Source: Deltaproteobacteria bacterium (lineage in GTDB: Bacteria; Desulfobacterota; Desulfobacteria; Desulfobacterales; C00003060). From it: DNA of 6,052 nt. Positions 1-6,052 of this stretch are shown piece by piece. A program made the translations under genes and the position numbers. The stretch is taken from assembly GCA_003647435.1 (NCBI GenBank), contig QMMV01000137.1:1-6052 (forward strand), given 5' to 3'. The notes below the pieces were generated by a model that saw only the letters and a list, made by a program, of their open reading frames with translations, did not search any database and had not been told where the DNA came from. The first letter of the stretch is position 1, and every line of letters begins with the position of its first letter.

Positions 1-114
1 CATCGCTGATCTTCCGCTTCGCCAAGATTTGTTAGCAAAAAACGTTTTAATGACCGCTCAAAGGAATTTTTGTTTGGGCAACGACCCGTTAGGATTTGAC
101 CCCCATGTCATCTT
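1..114. other. Leader upstream of the tandem uvrA gene, no recognisable gene
   Basis: No complete gene is visible here. One + strand frame is open from base 2 and would run 49 bases into uvrA, ending at 161-163, but its translation resembles nothing I know. Another frame closes with TAG at 33-35. Either could be the tail of a gene lying mostly outside the window. The only Shine-Dalgarno-like bases near the uvrA start are AGGAT at 91-95, about 19 bases before the ATG, which is further than usual. AAGGA at 61-65 is too distant. I found no -35/-10 pair with acceptable spacing and no E. coli-type LexA box. Confidence 0.5.
39..48. repeat. Perfect 10-bp palindrome AAAACGTTTT upstream of uvrA
   Basis: The ten bases read the same on both strands. 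The centre AACGTT occurs again at 5549-5554 upstream of the ATPase gene, and a split version (AACG, three bases, CGTT) lies at 80-90. It could be an operator half-site pair for a dimeric regulator, but such a short AT-rich palindrome also arises by chance. It does not match the LexA boxes I know. Confidence 0.25.
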
Positions 115-2853
115 ATGTACAACCAGGCTATTCGGATTAAAGGGGCAAGACAGAACAACCTGAAGAATCTAAACCTGCAAATCCCTCTGAACCGCATCAC
201 TGTGGTCACAGGGGTAAGCGGTTCGGGCAAGTCTTCTCTGGCCTTTGACACCCTTTATGCCGAGGGCCAACGCCGCTATGTCGAGACCTTTTCTCCTTAT
301 GCCCGCCAGTTTATGGACCGCATGGACCGCCCGGATGTTGACCGCATTGACAACATCCCTCCTGCTATTGCCATCGATCGTAAGGAGCCTGTTCGCACTT
401 CCCGCTCAACTGTTGGCACCATGACCGAGATCACAGACTATGTAAAGCTCCTCTATTCCCGATTAGGACAACTCCACTGCAGCGCCTGTGGGAAGCCGGT
501 GAGACCTGAAACGCCGCAAGATGTGTGGCAGGTCTTAAAAGATTTTCCACCCATGTCTGAGGTATTGATCAGCTTCCCTTACAGCACCAAAAAGAGTTCG
601 CCGGATCAAGTGCGCAGGGAACTTGCCCGGATGGGATTCACACGCTTTTTCTCAGGGGGCAAGATCCGATTGCTTGACGAATGGAAAGCATCCGATGATG
701 GAGACATGCTCAATATTGTGGCAGACCGTCTCTTGTTCCAGCACAAGGACAGGAGGCGAATTATCGATTCCTTAGAGCAGGCCTTCCACCTTGGAGGGGG
801 CAGGGTGGACCTTTGGATCAGACCCGACCATCACTTTTCTTTTAGCAGCAAGCTCGAATGCCCCCATTGCGGTATTTCCTACAGGCCCCCTGTTCCTAAT
901 CTATTTTCTTTTAATAGCCCCATTGGAGCCTGCGAAACCTGTAAAGGCTTTGGCAAAATCATTGATATAGATCTGGATCTGGTTATCCCGAACCCCGAGT
1001 TGTCCCTTGAAGAGGGAGCGATCAAGCCATGGGGCGACTGGATAGATCACCGGACCGAATATCACGACCTGATCGCATTTTGCCATCGCAGGAAAATACC
1101 GACAGATGTGCCATTCCGCCAGCTCACTGACGAACAGAAACAACAGATCATCGAAGGGACTCCGAGCTACGACGGCGTGCGGGGATTTTTCAGATGGCTT
1201 GAAACAAAAAGTTACAAGATGCATGTACGCGTCTTTCTCTCCCGCTATCGTAGTTACAAACAATGCCCTGATTGCAATGGAATGCGTTTTAAAAAAGAGA
1301 CCTTACTCTATCGGCTTGGCGGGCTCAACATCGGGGAGCTCTATGCCTTGAATGTTGATGAGGCAAGCAAGTTTTTTAAAACCCTACGTGTGCCTCCCGG
1401 GGATGAGGCAAGCAAGCTCGTTCTGGATCAAGTATGCGACAGGATCAGATACCTTAGCAATGTTGGGCTGGGCTACCTCACGCTGGACAGGCAATCCCGC
1501 ACCCTTTCAGGGGGAGAAGTCCAACGTGTAGCCCTTGCCTCGGCGCTTGGTTCTTCCCTGGTCAATACCCTCTATATTCTTGATGAGCCGAGCATCGGCC
1601 TTCACCCCCGTGATAACCATCGCCTGATTCGCATCATGAAAGACCTCAGAGACCTGCAGAATACCGTGGTAGTGGTAGAACATGACCCTGAGATCATCAG
1701 TCAAAGTGACTTCATGCTTGACCTCGGGCCGGGAGCCGGAGAAGCAGGGGGGCAGATCATGTACTTCGGTCCCACTTCCAATGTGAATGCCTCCCTTACA
1801 GGGGAGTATCTCAAAGGTGAACGCTCTATCCCGATACCGCGGATACGGCGTAGACCGAAAGACGGCCAATGGCTCACCATTGAGGGGGCTTGCGAGCACA
1901 ACCTGAAAGAAATCGATGTCCAGATCCCACTTGGGCTCTTTGTCTGCCTGACAGGTGTATCAGGCTCCGGCAAATCGACCCTGGCAGAAGATGTCATCTA
2001 TAAGGCTATCAAGTGGGCCAAATGGGACCCTCAAGGCAGGCCAGGCTGCCATAAGAAGCTTGCCGGCCTCAAACACGTTGTTGATGTGGTGCTGGTAGAT
2101 CAAAAGCCAATTGGGGGTACACCAAGGGCAAACCCCCTAACCTATAGCAAGGCCGCTGACCCCATCCGTCACCTCCTTGCCTCAACACCGGATGCCATGG
2201 CAAAGGGTTTTGGGCCGGGCCATTTTTCGTTCAATGTGCCGGGAGGGCGGTGCGAAACATGCAAAGGAGAAGGTTTTGAAAAGGTCGAGATGCAGTTTCT
2301 TTCGGATGTCTTTATCACGTGCCCCGAGTGCAATGGCAAACGCTTTAAGAAAGACGTGTTGAAGGTCACCTACAGGGGCTGCAACATCCATGACATCTTT
2401 TCCATGACAGTTGACCAGGCCATCACTTTTTTCGCGGATCAACCAAAGGTGATAACCGCTCTAAAACCATTATCTGATGTGGGTCTCGGTTACATACGTC
2501 TTGGCCAGCCGATAAACACGCTATCGGGGGGTGAGGCACAGCGCCTGAAGCTTTCGCGATATTTAAAAACAGGAGATGGCAAACCCCGGCTTTTCATCTT
2601 TGATGAGCCCACAACCGGGCTCCATTTTGATGATATAGGAAAGCTTCTCACTGCCCTTCAGAGGCTGGTCGCTGAAGGAAACACGGCGCTTGTGATCGAA
2701 CACAATATGGACGTGGTAAAGACTGCGGATTGGGTGATCGATCTTGGCCCTGAAGGGGGGGATGCCGGCGGTGAGGTTGTTGTGGCGGGGCCTCCCGAGG
2801 TAGTGGCAAGGAACGAGGAGTCTCACACAGGCAAATTTCTCAAAGTGTATCTG
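115..2853 (+). repeat. UvrA unit 1 (residues 1-913), full domain set
   Basis: This is the first UvrA-like unit. In order it has ATP-binding half I (about 1-86), a signature region with CxxC at 122/125, a UvrB-binding-type domain (about 133-247), a zinc pair 249/252 with 273/276, an insertion domain (about 277-383), CxxC 384/387, signature and Walker B to about 565, then the second cassette from about 586 with zinc finger 713-739. The UvrB-binding region keeps the family element RRIIDSLEQAFHLGGG (214-229). The unit ends with the SHTGKFLK tail typical of a UvrA C-terminus (903-910), which is then followed by a linker rather than a stop. Domain limits are estimated by comparison with known UvrA structures. 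Confidence 0.9.
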
Positions 2854-5406
2854 AGCGGCCAAGGCCGCTTAAGGCAAGCCGAAAAGCTTTCTCTTGCCCG
2901 GAAAGCGGCTGTTTGCGAACCTGCTCGGGGGTTTTCTCGCTCCATCACCATAAGGGGGGCCAGGGAACACAATCTGCAAAACATCAACCTTTCCATCCCC
3001 CGCAACCAGCTTGTCGTCCTGACGGGCATTTCCGGCTCCGGGAAATCTACCCTGGCCTTTGACATTCTCTTTGCTGAAGGCCAGCGCCGTTATCTTGAAA
3101 GCCTTGCCCCCTATGTAAGGCAGTATGTGAAGATCCTTGAACGTCCCGACGTAGATGTTGTCTCAGGACTTCCACCCACGGTGGCAATTGAGCAGCGTAT
3201 CAGCCGTGCAAGCCGGCGCTCCACAGTCGCAACACTGACCGAGATCTACCACTTCCTCAGACTCCTGTACAGCAAGCTTGGCGTACAATATTGTCCTAAC
3301 TGCGGGCATGAGCTGATTTCTCAGAGCCGGATGCAAATCGTGGAAAACTTCCGGCGGCGTTTCAGGAAAAAACGCGGTCTCGTCCTGGCTCCGAAGGTGA
3401 TCGGCCGTAAAGGTTTTCACAAGGAGGTATTTGCCCAGGCACTCGCTAAGGGTTACAGGCAAGCACGCATCGACGGCAAAGTAATGCCGATTAAGAAAAA
3501 CATGGCCCTCAGCCGCTATTATGAGCACACGATCGAGCTTGTGGTGGGACGGCTTCCGGCAGAAAACTACGAAGACATAGTGGCTCGCGGTCTAAAAGAA
3601 GGTGACGGCAACCTTCTGGTCTTAGACGAAAAAGGCGAGAAAGATATCTTTAGCCTGCTTGGTATCTGCCCTGTCTGCGGAAGAGGAGCTCAAGCCTTGG
3701 ACCCCAGACTCTTTTCTTTCAACAGCACACATGGGGCGTGCCCAGAGTGTGATGGATTGGGGCAAATAGGAGATGCTCAGTGGCAGACGGTGTGCCCGGA
3801 GTGTGGTGGGAGCCGCCTGAAACGAGAGGCGCTGGCCGTTAAGATCAAAGGCTATTCTATCTGGGATCTGACGCAAAACACTGCCGGAGATGTGTACAAA
3901 ATTGTAAAAGGATTTTCTTTTACAAGCCAGCAATCTCCTATAGCTAAACCCATAGTGGCTGAGATCCTGACCCGCCTATTATTGTTGAAACAGCTCGGGG
4001 TCTCTTACCTGACACTTAGCCGAGGCGGCGATACACTTTCAGGCGGCGAGGCACAGCGTGTGCGCCTTGCAGCCCAGCTCGGGTCGAACCTGACGGGTGT
4101 CTGTTATATCCTTGACGAACCGACGATCGGCCTTCATGCAAGGGACAGCGGAATTCTCCTCAGGCTGCTCAAAGAGCTCAGGGACCGCAGCAACTCCATT
4201 GTGGTCGTGGAACATGATGAGGAGGCCATTCGTCAGGCAGACTACATCGTCGATCTTGGTCCCGGAGCCGGCCAGCAGGGCGGGGACGTTGTAGCCTGCG
4301 GCAAACTCGCAGACTTGAAAAAAGTTCCTTCATCTGTCACGGGCGCCTGTATCAATGGAGGGCCCAGGCAAATCACGTCCCGCCTCAGGGCATACAGAGA
4401 GCTGCCCCGCTTGAAGATTCGTGGTGCATCCGAGCACAACCTGAAAGGCATAGATGTCGATTTTCCGCTTGGTACCATGATTTGCGTAACAGGGGTTTCT
4501 GGCTCAGGGAAGTCAACCCTCTTAAAAGAAACACTTTATAAAGGGGTGCGAAACCACCTCCTGGACCAAAAGCACCGGGCTGGACAGTGCAAGGCCATCG
4601 AGGGTTGGGAGGAAGTGCGTCGGGTGCTGGAGGTGGACCATAGCCCCATTGGCCGGACACCCCGCTCTGTGCCTGCCTCGTATGTGGGGTTTTTGGATGA
4701 AATAAGGAGGCTTTTTGCCATGATTCCGGAGGCCCGTGCGCGAGGGTATAAACCGAGCCGATTTTCATTCAACGTGGCAGGGGGGCGCTGCGAGGCCTGC
4801 AAGGGCCACGGCAGCCTCAAGGTAGCCATGAGTTTTCTTCCTAACTGCTACATTGACTGTGAGATCTGTAACGGCAGGAGATACAATCAGGAGACACTTT
4901 CTGTTATGTACAAAGGGAAAAGCATCTCAGAGGTGCTCGACCTTACATTTGAAGAGGCAGCAGAATTCTTTTCCGCCGTGCCGTCCATTCGCCGCCCGGT
5001 TCAGTTTGTCTGCGATATCGGTCTTGGTTACCTGCGCCTGGGACAGCCGAGCCCCTCTCTTTCTGGAGGTGAAGCACAACGGATAAAGCTTGCCAGAGAA
5101 CTGGCCGCATCTTCAACAGATGGCAACTTCTATATCTTGGATGAGCCAACCACAGGGCTTCATCTTGCCGATATTCAAAGGCTTGTCAAAGTACTTCAGG
5201 CCTTAATTGATCAAGGAAACACGGTGGCAATCATTGAGCACAACATGGAGATCATTAAGGAGGCGGATTACATCATTGACCTGGGCCCCGAAGGTGGAGA
5301 CAAAGGCGGGCGGGTGGTTGCAAAGGGGTCTCCAGTAGAAATCCTTTCCCAAGCTGAGACATCGCACACAGCCCGTTATCTCAAAAAATACCTTGAAGGT
5401 AAATAA
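115..5406 (+). CDS. uvrA: Tandem-fused (double-length) UvrA excinuclease ABC subunit A
   Basis: This is the cytoplasmic DNA-damage sensor of nucleotide excision repair. UvrA is an ABC-type ATPase that scans DNA as a dimer, loads UvrB on lesions and leaves before UvrC cuts. At 1763 residues it is nearly twice the usual length of about 940. Walker A lysines are K39, K620, K977 and K1466. LSGGE signatures start at 464, 803, 1308 and 1649. Walker B Asp-Glu pairs are 490/491, 830/831, 1334/1335 and 1676/1677. Switch histidines are H523, H863, H1367 and H1709. No ATPase motif is lost. The C-terminal zinc fingers have the canonical CxxC-19-CxxC spacing (713-739 and 1559-1585). ATG 115 is chosen because an in-frame TGA lies at 97-99 and the family's IRIKGARQNNL start follows at once; the ribosome site is weak. 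No uvrB or uvrC is adjacent. A class II UvrA2 is unlikely because both UvrB-binding regions are present. Confidence 0.96.
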   Translation: MYNQAIRIKGARQNNLKNLNLQIPLNRITVVTGVSGSGKSSLAFDTLYAEGQRRYVETFSPYARQFMDRMDRPDVDRIDNIPPAIAIDRKEPVRTSRSTVGTMTEITDYVKLLYSRLGQLHCSACGKPVRPETPQDVWQVLKDFPPMSEVLISFPYSTKKSSPDQVRRELARMGFTRFFSGGKIRLLDEWKASDDGDMLNIVADRLLFQHKDRRRIIDSLEQAFHLGGGRVDLWIRPDHHFSFSSKLECPHCGISYRPPVPNLFSFNSPIGACETCKGFGKIIDIDLDLVIPNPELSLEEGAIKPWGDWIDHRTEYHDLIAFCHRRKIPTDVPFRQLTDEQKQQIIEGTPSYDGVRGFFRWLETKSYKMHVRVFLSRYRSYKQCPDCNGMRFKKETLLYRLGGLNIGELYALNVDEASKFFKTLRVPPGDEASKLVLDQVCDRIRYLSNVGLGYLTLDRQSRTLSGGEVQRVALASALGSSLVNTLYILDEPSIGLHPRDNHRLIRIMKDLRDLQNTVVVVEHDPEIISQSDFMLDLGPGAGEAGGQIMYFGPTSNVNASLTGEYLKGERSIPIPRIRRRPKDGQWLTIEGACEHNLKEIDVQIPLGLFVCLTGVSGSGKSTLAEDVIYKAIKWAKWDPQGRPGCHKKLAGLKHVVDVVLVDQKPIGGTPRANPLTYSKAADPIRHLLASTPDAMAKGFGPGHFSFNVPGGRCETCKGEGFEKVEMQFLSDVFITCPECNGKRFKKDVLKVTYRGCNIHDIFSMTVDQAITFFADQPKVITALKPLSDVGLGYIRLGQPINTLSGGEAQRLKLSRYLKTGDGKPRLFIFDEPTTGLHFDDIGKLLTALQRLVAEGNTALVIEHNMDVVKTADWVIDLGPEGGDAGGEVVVAGPPEVVARNEESHTGKFLKVYLSGQGRLRQAEKLSLARKAAVCEPARGFSRSITIRGAREHNLQNINLSIPRNQLVVLTGISGSGKSTLAFDILFAEGQRRYLESLAPYVRQYVKILERPDVDVVSGLPPTVAIEQRISRASRRSTVATLTEIYHFLRLLYSKLGVQYCPNCGHELISQSRMQIVENFRRRFRKKRGLVLAPKVIGRKGFHKEVFAQALAKGYRQARIDGKVMPIKKNMALSRYYEHTIELVVGRLPAENYEDIVARGLKEGDGNLLVLDEKGEKDIFSLLGICPVCGRGAQALDPRLFSFNSTHGACPECDGLGQIGDAQWQTVCPECGGSRLKREALAVKIKGYSIWDLTQNTAGDVYKIVKGFSFTSQQSPIAKPIVAEILTRLLLLKQLGVSYLTLSRGGDTLSGGEAQRVRLAAQLGSNLTGVCYILDEPTIGLHARDSGILLRLLKELRDRSNSIVVVEHDEEAIRQADYIVDLGPGAGQQGGDVVACGKLADLKKVPSSVTGACINGGPRQITSRLRAYRELPRLKIRGASEHNLKGIDVDFPLGTMICVTGVSGSGKSTLLKETLYKGVRNHLLDQKHRAGQCKAIEGWEEVRRVLEVDHSPIGRTPRSVPASYVGFLDEIRRLFAMIPEARARGYKPSRFSFNVAGGRCEACKGHGSLKVAMSFLPNCYIDCEICNGRRYNQETLSVMYKGKSISEVLDLTFEEAAEFFSAVPSIRRPVQFVCDIGLGYLRLGQPSPSLSGGEAQRIKLARELAASSTDGNFYILDEPTTGLHLADIQRLVKVLQALIDQGNTVAIIEHNMEIIKEADYIIDLGPEGGDKGGRVVAKGSPVEILSQAETSHTARYLKKYLEGK
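1357..1416 (+). repeat. Pair of identical 15-bp direct repeats inside uvrA unit 1
   Basis: GATGAGGCAAGCAAG occurs at 1357-1371 and again at 1402-1416, offset by exactly 45 bases (15 codons), so both copies encode Asp-Glu-Ala-Ser-Lys (residues 415-419 and 430-434). They lie between the CxxC at 384/387 and the first LSGGE signature. The surrounding segment is about as long as in ordinary UvrA proteins, so this does not look like a recent extra insertion. Coincidence is possible. Confidence 0.6.
2935..5406 (+). repeat. UvrA unit 2 (residues 941-1763), lacking the insertion domain
   Basis: The second UvrA-like unit restarts with ITIRGAREHNLQNI (944-957), the normal N-terminal signature of UvrA. 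It has Walker A 971-978, CxxC 1060/1063, a UvrB-binding-type region (about 1071-1183), zinc pair 1185/1188 with 1209/1212, CxxC 1227/1230, signature 1308, then the second cassette from about 1432 with zinc finger 1559-1585. Only 14 residues separate C1212 from C1227, against 107 between C276 and C384 in unit 1, so the insertion domain is absent. The unit is about 820 residues long. Units 1 and 2 align well around the motifs (for example AEGQRRY at 49-55 and 987-993) but have diverged elsewhere, which points to an old duplication. Confidence 0.9.
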
Positions 5407-5571
5407 CTCTAACTCCGGCGGCCATCTCTTCTTCTTGGCCTTTCGTATGTCCTCCTGTTTCACTTTCATTACATCTGTTTTTCTGATTCCCATTTTCTCT
5501 CTGCTTCACGGCTCTTTTGGCTTTCTTCTCGCCCAGCCACCCTTTGGGAACGTTGTTGACTATGTTGAATT
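5407..5571. other. Pyrimidine-rich spacer between uvrA and the ATPase gene
   Basis: These 165 bases follow the uvrA TAA (5404-5406). The + strand is strongly rich in C and T from about 5425 to 5545. The only hairpin I find is GGCCA (5420-5424) with TGGCC (5436-5440), a 5-bp stem with an 11-base loop and just three T after it, which is too weak to call a terminator. TTGACT at 5556-5561 resembles a -35 box, but no -10 lies 17 bases downstream. No Shine-Dalgarno sequence stands at the right distance before the ATG at 5572; GGGAA at 5546-5550 is about 21 bases away. Confidence 0.5.
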
Positions 5572-6048
5572 ATGGAACTCGATCGGCTTAGAGAACAGAA
5601 TAGATGGTGGGACGGGGAGGACGCCCTCGACGCCGATTTTCACTTAAGGGCAGTTGCTGAGGCGCCCTTTGCCATAGCACATCCAGCCGAAAGAAGAATT
5701 GACCTCACCCGTGATCGCGTTTATATCCTCAGAGGGCCAAGGCAGGTCGGGAAAACGACTATTCTGAAAAAGCTCATCAAAAGACTGATAACATCAAAAC
5801 GGGTTGATCCGCGATCAATACTTTATTTTGCTTTCGATATTGCCGGCTTAAGAGATGCTGCTGAGGTTAAGGACGGCGTTGTTTCCTACATCAACTGGGC
5901 AAGATCTGTTTGTCTTGATAAAAACAGACTTTGGATATTCTTGGATGAAGTGACTTATACCCCTGATTGGGCTGTGTGGATTAAATCGGTTTATAATCTT
6001 GGGATTCTGCACGGGTGCCTGCCTTGTTGCCTTTTGCTCTTCTTTTGA
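5572..6048 (+). CDS. AAA_14/DUF4143-type ATPase, N-terminal fragment, probably frameshifted
   Basis: The 158-residue product has the N-terminal half of a P-loop ATPase of the AAA_14 kind, which usually carries a C-terminal DUF4143 domain and is roughly 400 residues or longer. The family's cellular role is not settled. Visible parts are an MELDRLREQNRWW start typical of one subgroup, Walker A GPRQVGKTT (55-63), DPRSILYF (79-86) and Walker B LWIFLDEVT (120-128) followed by PDWAVWIKSVYNLG. TGA lies directly upstream in frame at 5566-5568, so ATG 5572 is the first possible ATG and fits the family's start. After residue 148 the sequence (CLPCCLLLFF, then TGA at 6046-6048) stops looking like the family. 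The +1 frame from 6017 reads ACLVAFCSSFDT, close to the strand and sensor motif expected next, so a single extra base around 6013-6016 is likely. The window ends four bases later. It may be a pseudogene or contain a sequencing error. Confidence 0.75.
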   Translation: MELDRLREQNRWWDGEDALDADFHLRAVAEAPFAIAHPAERRIDLTRDRVYILRGPRQVGKTTILKKLIKRLITSKRVDPRSILYFAFDIAGLRDAAEVKDGVVSYINWARSVCLDKNRLWIFLDEVTYTPDWAVWIKSVYNLGILHGCLPCCLLLFF

Positions 6049-6052
6049 CACA

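Noticed and set aside
9..30. Hairpin ATCTT/AAGAT followed by TT near the window start, a possible terminator of an upstream gene
   Set aside because: It is a five-base-pair AT-rich stem with a 10-base loop and no real T run.
28..51. Promoter-like TTGTTA and TTTAAT boxes before uvrA
   Set aside because: The spacing is about 11 bases, too short for a sigma-70 type promoter.
2..163. Open + strand frame running from the window edge into uvrA, as a possible upstream gene tail
   Set aside because: Its translation matches no family I recognise, a 49-base overlap with uvrA would be unusual, and 54 stop-free codons are not rare by chance.
1507..1899. 130-codon - strand frame, the longest of many reverse-strand open frames inside uvrA
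   Set aside because: It is antisense to an unbroken, motif-rich UvrA coding region, and its translation has no recognisable domain.
5420..5443. Possible rho-independent terminator after uvrA (GGCCA/TGGCC then TTT)
   Set aside because: The stem is only five base pairs with an 11-base loop, and only three T follow.
5203..5493. 96-codon - strand frame with a Lys-rich N-terminus
   Set aside because: Most of it lies antisense to the well-conserved 3' end of uvrA, and it resembles no family. The Lys-rich part simply reflects the purine-rich strand of the spacer.
5393..5647. 84-codon + strand frame with a signal-peptide-like hydrophobic stretch (TTG 5393, internal ATG 5447)
   Set aside because: It has no ribosome site before either start and overlaps both the end of uvrA and the start of the ATPase gene. 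The hydrophobicity is what pyrimidine-rich DNA gives in any frame with T at second codon positions.

Overview
The window is dominated by one very long gene (115-5406, + strand). It encodes a 1763-residue UvrA-family protein: two complete UvrA-like units joined head to tail in one polypeptide. After a 165-base spacer comes the 5' part of a second + strand gene (5572-6048). This is the N-terminal half of an ATPase of the AAA_14/DUF4143 type, and it runs into a stop early, probably through a frameshift near the window edge. No RNA gene, insertion sequence, CRISPR array or attachment site was seen.

Organism: G+C looks balanced to slightly GC-rich. Tandem-fused UvrA proteins of about 1750-1800 residues are known from Chlamydiae and from a scatter of other bacteria, including deltaproteobacterial (Desulfobacterota-like) lineages. 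DUF4143-type ATPases are common in anaerobic bacteria and archaea. I lean to a Desulfobacterota-like anaerobe, but this is inference with low to moderate confidence; nothing in the window fixes the taxon.

Layout: 1-114 is a leader with no recognisable gene, a 10-bp palindrome and only a weak ribosome binding site. 115-5406 is the double UvrA: unit 1 is residues 1-913, a linker is about 914-940, and unit 2 is 941-1763. All four ATP-binding cassettes keep their Walker A, signature, Walker B and histidine-switch motifs, and both units carry three CxxC-pair zinc sites. Unit 2 has almost entirely lost the insertion domain that unit 1 keeps (14 residues against 107). The protein therefore looks like an asymmetric single-chain version of the usual UvrA homodimer. 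5407-5571 is a strongly pyrimidine-rich spacer without a convincing terminator or promoter. 5572-6048 is the ATPase fragment.

The two genes have no evident functional link. UvrA would act in nucleotide excision repair with UvrB and UvrC, neither of which is encoded here. The ATPase belongs to a family with no settled role. I found no convincing new multi-gene system; the points worth a second look are the asymmetric UvrA architecture and the broken ATPase.
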